From NCBI GenBank assembly GCA_964492555.1, contig CAZBKQ010000005.1, positions 55,329 through 119,328 on the forward strand: a stretch of 64,000 nt of DNA, read 5' to 3'. The notes beneath the pieces are model-generated. The model had not been told where the DNA came from. It ran no database searches and saw nothing but the letters and a program-made list of their open reading frames with translations. Each line of letters starts with the position of its first letter. Position 1 is the first letter of the stretch. Position numbers and translations under genes: made by a program. Positions 1 to 8,090 of the stretch are shown piece by piece. The DNA is from GCA-2709075 sp964492555. Lineage in GTDB: Bacteria > Pseudomonadota > Alphaproteobacteria > MPNO01 > UBA2964.

Positions 1-5
1 CCGAA

Positions 6-1073
6 TTGACGACCCGCAAACCCGCGAAGCCTCAGGAACCGGTTATCGACCCGGCGGCGTGGACCAAGGACGATCTCGACAGGGATCAGGGCTGGGTTCA
101 TCCGCTGACAGAGGGGCAGGTGAAAGAACTCGACGATACCGTCCGGCGTCTTGAAAAGGACGGCGTGGAGTTGATGGACATCACGCCGGATATGTATGAC
201 ATGCCGACGCTGTCGCCGCGTCTGGCGGAGATCAAGGCGGATATTATCGAGGGCAGGGGGCTGGCGGTTATCCGTGGCGTGCCGGTGGTGGATTACAGCC
301 GCCTGCAATCGGCGATCGCCTTCTGGATTGTAGGGCAGCATATCGGGGAGCCGGTTTCGCAGAATGCCAAGGGGCATCTGCTGGGACATGTCGCCGATCT
401 TGGGGGGACGACGCTTAAAAACCCGACCCATCGCGGGTATCAGACACATGAAACGCTGCCTTATCACTGCGACAGCTGCGATATCGTCAGTCTGCTGTGC
501 CTGCATCCATCGAAGAGCGGCGGTGAATCGCTGTTGACCAGTTCGCTCAATCTTTACAACGAAATGCTCAAGCGCGCGCCTGAACTGGCGGCGGAGTTGA
601 GCAAGCCGATCTATCGCGACCGGCGGAATGAAATTCCCGAGGGCAAGGACCCGTGGTTTATATTGCCTGTATTCAATTTCTATGAGGGTTACCTGAGCGT
701 CAGTTGGCAGGGCGGCTATATCCGCTCAGCGCAGCGTTTTGAAGAGCTGCCACGGCATTCGGAGGCGCTCAAACAGGCGATTGAGCTGTTCACGCAACTT
801 GCCAATGAACTTGCCTATTCGATGGATTTCCGCCATGGCGATATCCAGTTCCTGCACAATCATGTGACGGTCCATTCCCGGACGGAGTTCGAGGATTATC
901 CGGAACCCGAACGCCGCCGAAACCTGCTGCGTTTCTGGCTTTCGACCCCGGGGGGGCGGCCGCTGCCTCAGGCCTATTTCGACCGCTATGGCCATCTGGG
1001 GCCGGATGACCGGCCTTCGGGCGGGGTTATCGTACCGGGCACAAAATTCTCAACACCGCTCTATCCCGAATAG
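6..1073 (+). CDS. TauD/TfdA-family Fe(II)/2-oxoglutarate dioxygenase
   Basis: A 355-residue protein of the TauD/TfdA family, which uses Fe(II), O2 and 2-oxoglutarate to hydroxylate small acidic substrates in the cytoplasm. The HxD metal motif is visible at H154-C-D156, the distal histidine in VHSRTEF at about H290, and the 2-oxoglutarate-binding arginine in NLLRFWLS at about R309. That is the full facial triad. The first codon read here is TTG at the very edge of the window, and the frame is open to base 1, so the true start may lie outside. It heads a plus-strand run into the amidohydrolase cluster, separated from it by 83 bp. The substrate is unknown; a taurine role is not indicated because no tauABC genes are near. 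Confidence 0.88.
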   Translation: MTTRKPAKPQEPVIDPAAWTKDDLDRDQGWVHPLTEGQVKELDDTVRRLEKDGVELMDITPDMYDMPTLSPRLAEIKADIIEGRGLAVIRGVPVVDYSRLQSAIAFWIVGQHIGEPVSQNAKGHLLGHVADLGGTTLKNPTHRGYQTHETLPYHCDSCDIVSLLCLHPSKSGGESLLTSSLNLYNEMLKRAPELAAELSKPIYRDRRNEIPEGKDPWFILPVFNFYEGYLSVSWQGGYIRSAQRFEELPRHSEALKQAIELFTQLANELAYSMDFRHGDIQFLHNHVTVHSRTEFEDYPEPERRRNLLRFWLSTPGGRPLPQAYFDRYGHLGPDDRPSGGVIVPGTKFSTPLYPE

Positions 1074-1156
1074 GGTTTGCGGATTAACATAGGTCAAGAA
1101 TACTGCGGGTCTCATAAAATCTAAATACGCATAACCCCGCGCCACGGAGAGGGAAC

Positions 1157-2365
1157 ATGGAACTACCGACAAGTGATCGCTATCACAAGATGAGCATCGA
1201 CAGCTTCAATACGGAGCAGCTGTTGACCAACGCGGCGCGCCAGCGTGATGCCCGCAATTTTCACGAATTTCCGATCGTTGATGCCGACACGCATCAATAT
1301 GAAAGCGAATCTGTTCAGGAAATCATCGATTACATCGAAGACGATGTGCTGCATCAGCTTATTTCCTCCAACCCGGGCATCATGTCCCGCGGACGTGGCG
1401 GATATCAGCCGATCGGCGGCCGGGTAACCCGTTATCCGCTGCGCAAGATCGAGGAAACGCCGGCGGACGGCGTTCACCGTGATGTCCATTTGGCCCGCCG
1501 TCACATGGATGCGATGGGCGTGGATTACATGGGGCTGTTCCCGACAGGCATGTTGTCGGTCGGGCTGATGCCGCAAAAGGAAATCGAAGTCGCCTATGCG
1601 CGGGCCTATTCACGCTGGCTGACCGAAAAGGTCCTGCCGCACGATCCGCGGGTGAAGGGCTTTATCTATCTGCCGTTCAATACCCCGGAGGAGGCCTATC
1701 AGATGGTCCTCGATTTCGGCGACAAGAAGGGCGTCATGGGCTTTCTGGTTACCAGCCCCCGTTATGCGCCGATCCATGACAATGCCTATATGAAGACCTA
1801 TTCGCTGATTGAGGAGATGGGCATGCCCATCACTTTCCATTCAGGTTTAAACTGGAACGATCCGCTGATGTCGGTAACCAACCGCTTCATCTCGGCGCAT
1901 GCGCTTGGTTTCACGCTTTATAACGTGATTCACATGTGCAACTGGATTACCAACGGGTTGAATGAGCGTTTCCCCAAGCTGAAGGTCATCTGGACCGAAT
2001 CCGGTCTCGCCTGGGTGCCGTGGCTGGGTCAGCGTCTCGACAATGATTACAAGATGCGGGTCAGTGAATGTCCGTCCCTGAAAAAGCTGCCGAGCGAATA
2101 CATGAAGGACATGTATTACACCAGTCAGCCGATGGAAATTCCGAACGATCACAGCTTCCTTGAATCGACGTTCAAATTCATCAATGCTGAAACGCAGCTG
2201 CTTTACGCATCCGACTATCCGCATTGGGATATGGATTTGCCGAGCACCATTTACGATCTGCCGTTCCTCGATGAGACCGCGAAGCGGAACATCCTCGGCG
2301 GTAACGCGATCAAGGTGTTCAATATGGATGTGTCGGACCGCTATCCTGACTACAAGGCGGCGTAG
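1157..2365 (+). CDS. Amidohydrolase-2 family enzyme, paralog 1 of 3
   Basis: A 402-residue TIM-barrel metal-dependent hydrolase or decarboxylase of the amidohydrolase-2 (ACMSD-like) superfamily. The first-strand metal motif is D42-A-D44-T-H46, a DxDxHxxE form instead of the HxH of classical amidohydrolases. Later landmarks are H228 in FHSGLNW, E281 in ESGLAWVPW and D353 in ASDYPHWD, the expected strand-5, strand-6 and strand-8 positions. There is a conserved leader of about 40 residues (SIDSFNTEQLLTNAARQRD) shared with the two paralogs downstream. ATG follows a GGAGAGGG Shine-Dalgarno. It is the most diverged of the three and is separated from the next gene by a hairpin. The family covers hydrolysis and non-oxidative decarboxylation; which applies here cannot be told. 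Confidence 0.9.
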   Translation: MELPTSDRYHKMSIDSFNTEQLLTNAARQRDARNFHEFPIVDADTHQYESESVQEIIDYIEDDVLHQLISSNPGIMSRGRGGYQPIGGRVTRYPLRKIEETPADGVHRDVHLARRHMDAMGVDYMGLFPTGMLSVGLMPQKEIEVAYARAYSRWLTEKVLPHDPRVKGFIYLPFNTPEEAYQMVLDFGDKKGVMGFLVTSPRYAPIHDNAYMKTYSLIEEMGMPITFHSGLNWNDPLMSVTNRFISAHALGFTLYNVIHMCNWITNGLNERFPKLKVIWTESGLAWVPWLGQRLDNDYKMRVSECPSLKKLPSEYMKDMYYTSQPMEIPNDHSFLESTFKFINAETQLLYASDYPHWDMDLPSTIYDLPFLDETAKRNILGGNAIKVFNMDVSDRYPDYKAA

Positions 2366-2379
2366 CGGACAACTTTCGT

Positions 2380-2413
2380 CGAAGGCCGGGGCCAACCCCG
2401 GCCTTCGTTCTCT
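2380..2413 (+). terminator. 12-bp perfect hairpin, possible attenuator
   Basis: CGAAGGCCGGGG at 2380-2391 and CCCCGGCCTTCG at 2396-2407 form a perfect 12-bp stem with a CCAA tetraloop. It is followed by TTCTCT, a weak T-rich tract. It lies 15 bp after the stop of the first amidohydrolase and before the Rieske gene. A partial terminator or 3-prime stabiliser is the likely role; the poor U-tract argues against complete termination. Confidence 0.6.
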
Positions 2414-2477
2414 ATAGAAACAGGGTAATCGGGACCGATAATCCCGAAAAGAACAAAGGTCAGAAAGGCAAGAGGAA

Positions 2478-2849
2478 ATGGCTAAGGAAATTCTCGTCGG
2501 CAAGACTTCCGAATTTGAGGAAGGCGGCAAAAAAATCGTTCCCAATGGGAAAAGCGAAATCGGCGTCTATCTGGTGAAGGGCGAATGGTTCGCCTATCAG
2601 AATCTGTGCCCGCATCAGGGCGGCCCGGCCTGTGAAGGGTTGTTGATGGCCAAGGTCGAGGAAGTCATCGACCCGGAGAAAAAGACCTATCACGGCATGC
2701 GCTTCAATCATGACGAAATGCATATCGTCTGCCCGTGGCATGGTTGGGAATTCCGTATGGATGACGGCGTCGCTTGCGGCGATTCCAAGTGGAAGTTGCG
2801 CAAGTATGATGTCGAGGTTCGGGGAGACGAGGTCTATGTCCTCGCCTGA
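2478..2849 (+). CDS. Rieske [2Fe-2S] ferredoxin-like protein
   Basis: A 123-residue single-domain Rieske protein. The cluster ligands are C44-P-H46 and C85-x-x-H88 (CPWHGWEF), so both CxH and CxxH boxes are present. A segment of about 38 residues separates them. The size and lack of a catalytic domain match soluble Rieske ferredoxins that pass electrons to oxygenases, or small Rieske subunits. No ring-hydroxylating oxygenase lies beside it; the nearest oxygenase is the TauD-type protein, which needs no ferredoxin. It starts at ATG after AAGGCAAGAGGAA and overlaps the next gene by 14 bases, which suggests translational coupling. Its partner is unknown; the amidohydrolases on both sides are the best positional candidates. 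Confidence 0.88.
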   Translation: MAKEILVGKTSEFEEGGKKIVPNGKSEIGVYLVKGEWFAYQNLCPHQGGPACEGLLMAKVEEVIDPEKKTYHGMRFNHDEMHIVCPWHGWEFRMDDGVACGDSKWKLRKYDVEVRGDEVYVLA

Positions 2850-3186
2850 GGAAAGGGTCGCAGACCCGCGCGAGGCCGATCTGCCCGAAGGCGGGGAGGT
2901 AATCGCCCACATTCCCGAGGAAGAGAAGCTTCTCAAGGAATGGTCCGCCAAGATCGCCGCGTTGCCGGAAGGGGAGCCCATTCCCGACCATCTGGTCAAG
3001 GAAGGGATTACAGCGCTGACGCGGCTGTATTCGACCAAATTCCAGTTGGGAGAACGGTGGGAGCCGTTCTCCGACAATAACGTCGTGCCGGCGACGGCGG
3101 CGATGATCATGTGCACCGCCATGATGCGCCAGGTGAATGTGGAAGTGTTCGAGCTCGGCATGTGGCAGTCCTGGTCGGGCGCCTGA
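2836..3186 (+). CDS. Small conserved-context protein of unknown function
   Basis: A 116-residue soluble protein I do not recognise. The ATG at 2836 overlaps the end of the Rieske gene by 14 bases; a longer frame from 2710 would lie wholly inside that gene and is less likely. The N-terminal half is acidic and charged, rich in Glu and Pro. The C-terminal third, from NNVVPATAAMIM to the end, is more hydrophobic with several Met and the Trp-containing ending LGMWQSWSGA. There is no signal peptide, metal motif or Cys cluster. It is followed 22 bp later by the second amidohydrolase. Position suggests a structural or accessory subunit of the Rieske or amidohydrolase system, but that is inference from gene order only. 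Confidence 0.72.
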   Translation: MSSPEERVADPREADLPEGGEVIAHIPEEEKLLKEWSAKIAALPEGEPIPDHLVKEGITALTRLYSTKFQLGERWEPFSDNNVVPATAAMIMCTAMMRQVNVEVFELGMWQSWSGA

Positions 3187-3208
3187 ACGATTAGCGAAGG
3201 GAAGCGTT

Positions 3209-4453
3209 ATGGACATAGCAACCAGCGATATTCACAAACAATCGATCGAATCCTTCGACACGGAAAAGCTGTTGAAAAATGCGGCGCGGCAACGCGACGA
3301 CCGTAAATACGACACGTTCCCGATCGTCGATGTCGATTGCCATCACTATGAAAACGAATCCCTCAATGAAATCGTCGAGTATTTCGACGACCCGGTGCTC
3401 AAGCAGGTGGGCAAGGTCTATTCCGGCAGCGGCACGGGCGCGCAATCGCCCTTTGTCCCGGGTGGCACCGGTTATCAGGACGTCGCGGGCCGGGTAACGC
3501 GCTATCCGCTGCGAAAGATCGAAACCACGCCGGCCGATGACAAGCATCGCGATATTCATCTGTCGCTACGCTGGATGGATGCGATGGGTGTCGATTATTC
3601 CTGCCTGTTCCCGACCCCGATGCTGACCATCGGCACGCATCCGCAGAACGAGGTCGAGGCCCAGATGGCCAAGGGCTATAACCGCTGGCTGCTTGACAAG
3701 ATCACGTCCAAGGAAAAACGCATCAAGACGATGATCTATGTGCCGTTCAATGATCCGGAAGCGGCCTATGAAACAGTCAAGGAATTCGGCGATCACCCAG
3801 ACGTTATCGGTTTCATGGTGGTCTCCGTCCGCTATAAGCCGGTTTATGACAACGCCTATATGAAGACCTATGCGTTGATGGAGGAAATGGGCAAGCCGCT
3901 TGGCTTCCACGCCGGTTTCAACTGGGGCGATCCGCTGGTCGGCAACACGAACCGTTTCCTCGTCACGCATGCGTTGGGCTTCACCCTGTTCAACACGGTG
4001 CATCTCTGCAATTGGGTCATCAACGCCCTGCCGGAACGTTTCCCCAAGCTGAAAGTGATCTGGATCGAATCAGGCCTTGCCTGGATTCCCTGGATCATGC
4101 AGCGCCTCGACAATGACTACAAGATGCGCTGGTCCGAGGGGCCCTCGCTCAAGAAACTGCCAAGCGAGTATATGCGCGATATGTATTACACCTCCCAGCC
4201 GATGGAAATTCCGGACCGGGAAGATGTGCTGGAAATGACATTCGACCTGATCAATGCCGACACGCAGCTCTTGTGGGCGTCGGATTATCCTCATTGGGAT
4301 ATGGATCTTCCCTGTGTGATTTATGACCGGCCATTCCTGAATGAGACGCAGAAACAGCGCATTCTTGGCGGCAATGCGATTGAGCTTTTCGGTCTGGATG
4401 TGGCCGACCGGTTCCCGAACTACAAGGTGCCCGAGATCAACACCGCCTCCTGA
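3209..4453 (+). CDS. Amidohydrolase-2 family enzyme, paralog 2 of 3
   Basis: A 414-residue amidohydrolase-2 family protein, closely related to the next gene. The metal motif is D41-V-D43-C-H45; FHAGFNW, ESGLAWIPW and ASDYPHWD follow in the expected order. Compared with paralog 1 it has an extra glycine-rich loop near residues 72-90 (YSGSGTGAQSPF), also present in modified form in paralog 3. ATG at 3209 follows GCGAAGGGAAG; a frame extending back to 3137 overlaps the small upstream gene and is rejected. The N-terminal leader SIESFDTEKLLKNAARQRD is nearly the same in all three copies. The barrel and metal residues look intact, so it is probably active rather than a relic. Confidence 0.9.
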   Translation: MDIATSDIHKQSIESFDTEKLLKNAARQRDDRKYDTFPIVDVDCHHYENESLNEIVEYFDDPVLKQVGKVYSGSGTGAQSPFVPGGTGYQDVAGRVTRYPLRKIETTPADDKHRDIHLSLRWMDAMGVDYSCLFPTPMLTIGTHPQNEVEAQMAKGYNRWLLDKITSKEKRIKTMIYVPFNDPEAAYETVKEFGDHPDVIGFMVVSVRYKPVYDNAYMKTYALMEEMGKPLGFHAGFNWGDPLVGNTNRFLVTHALGFTLFNTVHLCNWVINALPERFPKLKVIWIESGLAWIPWIMQRLDNDYKMRWSEGPSLKKLPSEYMRDMYYTSQPMEIPDREDVLEMTFDLINADTQLLWASDYPHWDMDLPCVIYDRPFLNETQKQRILGGNAIELFGLDVADRFPNYKVPEINTAS

Positions 4454-4464
4454 CGAGCGGTCTC

Positions 4465-5694
4465 ATGGACCTGGCCACCAGCGATATCACCCGCCAATCC
4501 ATTGCGGCGCTTGATACAGAGAAGCTGCTGAAAAATGCAGCCCGCCAGCGGGATGTGCGGGGACTGACAGAGTTTCCGATTATCGATGTCGACTCTCACC
4601 ACTATGAGAACGAGTCGATCCGGGAAATCATCCAGTATGTCGACGACCCGGTCTTGAAGCAGAACGCCCTGGTTTACAGTTCCGGCGGGATCGGGGCGCA
4701 AATGCCGATGTTGCCGGGCAATGTCGGGTATCAGGACGTGGCCGGCCGGATCACCCGTTATCCGCTCAGAAAGACGGAAACCACACCCGCAGACGGGACG
4801 CATCGCGATGTGCATCTGTCGCTTCGATGGATGGATGCGCTGGGTGTAGATGTCGCGACCCTGTTCCCCAGTCCGATGCTGGTATTGGGATTGCACCCCC
4901 AGCCCGAAGTGGAGGCGGGTCTTGCCAAGGCCTATAACCGCTGGCTTCTCGAAAATGTTTGCGCGCAGGAAAAGCGCATCAAGACGATGATCTATGTGCC
5001 GTTCAATGATCCCGAAGCGGCCTATGAGACAGTGAAGGAGTTTGGCGGGCATCCCGATGTCATCGGTTTTATGGTGGTCTCCGTCCGCTACAAGCCGGTT
5101 TATGACAATGCCTATATGAAGACATACAGGCTGATGGAGGAAATAGGTAAGCCGCTGGCATTTCACAGCAATTATAACTGGAATGACCCGCTGATCGGCA
5201 ACACCAACAGGTTTCTGGTCACCCATGCGCTCGGCTTTACCCTGTTCAACACAATTCATCTCTGCAACTGGGTCATTAACGGGCTGCCGGAACGGTTTCC
5301 GAATCTGAACGTTATCTGGATCGAATCCGGGCTTGCCTGGATTCCCTGGATCATGCAGCGCCTCGACAATGACTATAAAATGCGTTGGTCGGAAGGGCCG
5401 TCATTGAAGCGTCTTCCCAGCGAATATATGCGGGATATGTATTATACCAGCCAGCCGATGGAGATGCCGGACCGGATGGACGTATTGGAGATGACCTTCG
5501 ATCTCATCAACGCCGAATCCCAACTCCTTTGGTCATCGGATTATCCGCATTGGGACATGGATATGCCGAGTGTGATTTACGATTTGCCGTTTCTTGATGA
5601 AGCCACGAAACGGCGTATTCTCGGCGGAAACGCAATAGATTTGTTCGGGCTCGATCTGTCGGATCGTTATCCGGATTATCGCGCGGCCTCATAG
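4465..5694 (+). CDS. Amidohydrolase-2 family enzyme, paralog 3 of 3
   Basis: A 409-residue third copy with D41-V-D43-S-H45, then FHSNYNW in place of FHSG, ESGLAWIPW and SSDYPHWD. It starts 11 bp after paralog 2. Parts of the coding sequence match paralog 2 almost base for base (around 3718-3870 versus 4975-5130) while others differ freely, which points to fairly recent tandem duplication or gene conversion. The change from G to N after the strand-5 histidine sits close to the active site and may alter specificity. The MmgE/PrpD gene starts 10 bp later, so the three belong to one transcript with it. Confidence 0.9.
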   Translation: MDLATSDITRQSIAALDTEKLLKNAARQRDVRGLTEFPIIDVDSHHYENESIREIIQYVDDPVLKQNALVYSSGGIGAQMPMLPGNVGYQDVAGRITRYPLRKTETTPADGTHRDVHLSLRWMDALGVDVATLFPSPMLVLGLHPQPEVEAGLAKAYNRWLLENVCAQEKRIKTMIYVPFNDPEAAYETVKEFGGHPDVIGFMVVSVRYKPVYDNAYMKTYRLMEEIGKPLAFHSNYNWNDPLIGNTNRFLVTHALGFTLFNTIHLCNWVINGLPERFPNLNVIWIESGLAWIPWIMQRLDNDYKMRWSEGPSLKRLPSEYMRDMYYTSQPMEMPDRMDVLEMTFDLINAESQLLWSSDYPHWDMDMPSVIYDLPFLDEATKRRILGGNAIDLFGLDLSDRYPDYRAAS

Positions 5695-5704
5695 AGAATT
5701 CAGC

Positions 5705-7000
5705 ATGCCCGCACTGACACAGGATCTGATCGCGCTGATCCGGGGGCGTGACGTCATGCCCGATGATCTTCACAAGACGGCGCTGTTTACGCTTGACGCG
5801 GTGGCGAATGCCATCGCCGGCCGCAATAGCGAACCGGGCCGTAAGTTGCTGGCCTGGGCGTCGGGAAGGCCGATGGATGCCGGGCGGCGCGCCTTTGTCA
5901 TGGGCGGTCTGACCCATATTCTGGAAGTCGATGACATCCACCGCGCCTCCGTGGTGCATACCGGCTGTGTGACCGTGCCGGCGGTCCTCGCGCTGGCGTC
6001 GGAGCGTGAGCTGTCCGGCGATGTTCTGCTGAAGGCGGTCCTTTTTGGATTTGAGGCGGCATGCCGTGTCGGCATGGCGGTCGGGCCCGCCCATTACCGT
6101 ATCTGGCACAACACGGCGACTTGCGGGCCTTTCGGGTCGGCTATGGCGGCGGCCACCCTTCTGGGGCTGGATGATGAGGCGGCGATGAACGCCCTCGGCA
6201 ATGCCGGTACGCAATCCGCCGGGGTGTGGGAGTTTCTGAAAACCGGCGCGATGAGCAAACATCTCCATGCCGGGCGGGCGGCGGAGGCGGGGGTTGTGGC
6301 CGCTGAACTGGCGGTAGAGGGCTTTACCGGCCCGCCGGCCATTCTGGAAGGGCCGACCGGTTTTTTCGCCGCCGCCTGTCCCGATCCCGACCCGGATGCG
6401 GTGCTGCGCGATCCCAACGCGCCCTGGCAGGTGCATCTGACGTCGATCAAACCCTGGCCTTCCTGCCGCCATACCCATCCGGCGATAGATGCGGCTTTAG
6501 GCATCGCGGATCAGATTGATGCGGCGGCGGTCAAATCCGTCTCCGTGCAGACTTATGGTGCGGCGATCGATGTCTGCGACCGGCCGGTGGCGAATTCCGC
6601 CTATGAAGCCAAGTTTTCCCTGCAACATTGCGTCGCGGCTTCGCTCCAGCGCGGCAAGGTGGATTTTTCCGCCTTTGATGATGCCGCGCGCGAGAAGGCT
6701 GCTTCATTGGCGCTCAAGGTCAATGTCGAGGCGGGCGGAGACTATGCCACTGCCTATCCGGCAGCCTGGGGCGCGGGCATAACGGTTGAAACAGATGATG
6801 GGCAAGAGATCGCCGCCAGCGCGCCGGAATGCCGGGGTGATCCGGAAGCCGCGCTTAGCGATGATGAGATGATTGAGAAGGCGCGCGATCTTATCCGTTT
6901 TGGCGGCATCAACGATCCCGCCGCCATCGTGGATAGCGTGATGGGAGCAGCTGATGGCGGGCGTTTCCCCGATCCATCCACGATCCTCAGCGCCGCGTGA
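5705..7000 (+). CDS. MmgE/PrpD family protein
   Basis: A 431-residue member of the MmgE/PrpD fold, which includes 2-methylcitrate dehydratase, cis-aconitate decarboxylase and iminodisuccinate epimerase. The helical N-terminal domain with LTHILEVDDIHRAS (about residues 70-83) and the C-terminal domain with SIKPWPSCRHTHPAID (about 245-260) are the typical landmarks. It is about 70 residues shorter and quite different from the prpD copy at 13998, so it is probably not a second methylcitrate dehydratase. It sits between the amidohydrolases and tctC. Action on a carboxylic acid delivered by the TctCBA transporter is a reasonable guess. The start ATG lies 10 bp after the previous stop. Confidence 0.85.
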   Translation: MPALTQDLIALIRGRDVMPDDLHKTALFTLDAVANAIAGRNSEPGRKLLAWASGRPMDAGRRAFVMGGLTHILEVDDIHRASVVHTGCVTVPAVLALASERELSGDVLLKAVLFGFEAACRVGMAVGPAHYRIWHNTATCGPFGSAMAAATLLGLDDEAAMNALGNAGTQSAGVWEFLKTGAMSKHLHAGRAAEAGVVAAELAVEGFTGPPAILEGPTGFFAAACPDPDPDAVLRDPNAPWQVHLTSIKPWPSCRHTHPAIDAALGIADQIDAAAVKSVSVQTYGAAIDVCDRPVANSAYEAKFSLQHCVAASLQRGKVDFSAFDDAAREKAASLALKVNVEAGGDYATAYPAAWGAGITVETDDGQEIAASAPECRGDPEAALSDDEMIEKARDLIRFGGINDPAAIVDSVMGAADGGRFPDPSTILSAA

Positions 7001-7071
7001 CGCTTGCAAGGGCTGGGGCAACCCGGCATTCTTTGTTATCGTTTGATTCTGACTAAATTGGGGAGACTATT

Positions 7072-8025
7072 ATGAGGAAAACATTCATTTTTTCGGCGGT
7101 CGGAACGGCCATGTTGGCGACCGCGTCGCTGCCCGCGAGTGCGGCAAATTTCGCCTGTTCGACGGCGCAGCTGATTGTGCCTTGGGGACCGGGTGGCGGT
7201 ACCGCCGTCTTGTTTGGTCTGTTTGAGAAATACATGAACGAACATGGTGCCAAACCGAAAATCAAGGTGGTCACCATCCCCGGACAGGGGGGCAACAAGG
7301 GCGCCAAGGTCGCGGTCAAGAAGAAAGCCGATGGCTGCAGCCTGTTCGCGATCCATCAGAGCGCGATTATTTCGCATCTGGCGAAGCGCGTCGATTTCAA
7401 TTACACGGCATTCGACACTGTCGCGCATCTGACCGTGACGCCCAGCATTCTCTCAGCTAGCCCGAAAGCACCGTTCAGCGACTATGACGGCATGCTGAAG
7501 CATGTGAAGGCCAATAACGGCAAGGTAAAGGTCGGTGCCTCGCTCGGCGCGACCAGCCATTTCATCTGGCTCATCATCGGGGAGAAGACCGGCACGTCAT
7601 ACAGTTTTGTCCCGGTTCAGGGTGGCACCGGCAAGCGCAAGCAGCTCCTGATGAACAATACCTTCATGCTGGCCGAAATGAACGAGGCGGCGGCGAAAAA
7701 GGAACTTTCCGATGGGCGGATGAAGCCTTTGGCGATTGCCGCGGCCAAACGGTCGCCGACGTTCCCGAATGTGCCCACGCTGCGTGAAAAAGGCATCGAC
7801 CTGCTTTATGCGCTTAATCGCGGCATCGTCGTGCCGAAGGGCACAGCCAAGGACAAGATCGATCACTGGGCGGCCGCTTTCAAAAAGGCCGTTGATGATC
7901 CCGCGTTCGTGAAGCAGATCGCGGCAAAGGGCACCGGCCTGCAATATATGGGGCCGAAAAAATACGAGAACTGGTTCAAGGCCCAGACCGCGTTGTTCAC
8001 CAAGGTCCACGCCAGCATCAAGTAA
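7072..8025 (+). CDS. tctC: Tripartite tricarboxylate transporter substrate-binding protein
   Basis: A 317-residue periplasmic solute-binding protein of the TctC/Bug family. A Sec signal peptide is clear: positive start MRK, hydrophobic core, cleavage likely after PASA near residue 24. The mature N-terminus has the family strand and glycine loop (LIVPWGPGGGT), and the C-terminal half has PTFPNVPTLREKG, a typical Bug signature. Family members bind citrate, other carboxylates or nicotinic-type acids. The ATG follows GGGGAGA. It is the first gene of tctC-tctB-tctA, and a terminator-like hairpin follows it. The ligand is unknown; neighbours suggest a di- or tricarboxylate. Confidence 0.9.
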   Translation: MRKTFIFSAVGTAMLATASLPASAANFACSTAQLIVPWGPGGGTAVLFGLFEKYMNEHGAKPKIKVVTIPGQGGNKGAKVAVKKKADGCSLFAIHQSAIISHLAKRVDFNYTAFDTVAHLTVTPSILSASPKAPFSDYDGMLKHVKANNGKVKVGASLGATSHFIWLIIGEKTGTSYSFVPVQGGTGKRKQLLMNNTFMLAEMNEAAAKKELSDGRMKPLAIAAAKRSPTFPNVPTLREKGIDLLYALNRGIVVPKGTAKDKIDHWAAAFKKAVDDPAFVKQIAAKGTGLQYMGPKKYENWFKAQTALFTKVHASIK

Positions 8026-8039
8026 GGCGTTCCGGATAA

Positions 8040-8082
8040 GGCGGGGCCCGCGAATTTGTGCGGGTTCCGCCCCGGCCTTTTT
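8040..8082 (+). terminator. Terminator-like hairpin between tctC and tctB
   Basis: GGCGGGGCCCGC at 8040-8051 can pair with GCGGGTTCCGCC at 8060-8071, a 12-bp stem with two central G-U pairs and an 8-nt loop. CCGGCC and a run of five T at 8078-8082 follow. It lies 14 bp after the tctC stop. A partially read-through terminator here would give much more binding protein than membrane subunits, a common design in binding-protein operons. Confidence 0.65.
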
Positions 8083-8090
8083 CCACCGCC

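Noticed and set aside
6..1073. Taurine dioxygenase (tauD) identity for the first gene
   Set aside because: Only superfamily motifs are seen; no tauABC transporter or sulfur genes are near, so a specific name is not justified.
3209..5694. Amidohydrolase copies 2 and 3 as an assembly duplication artefact
   Set aside because: The copies differ at many positions, including active-site neighbours, and have different flanks, so they are true paralogs.
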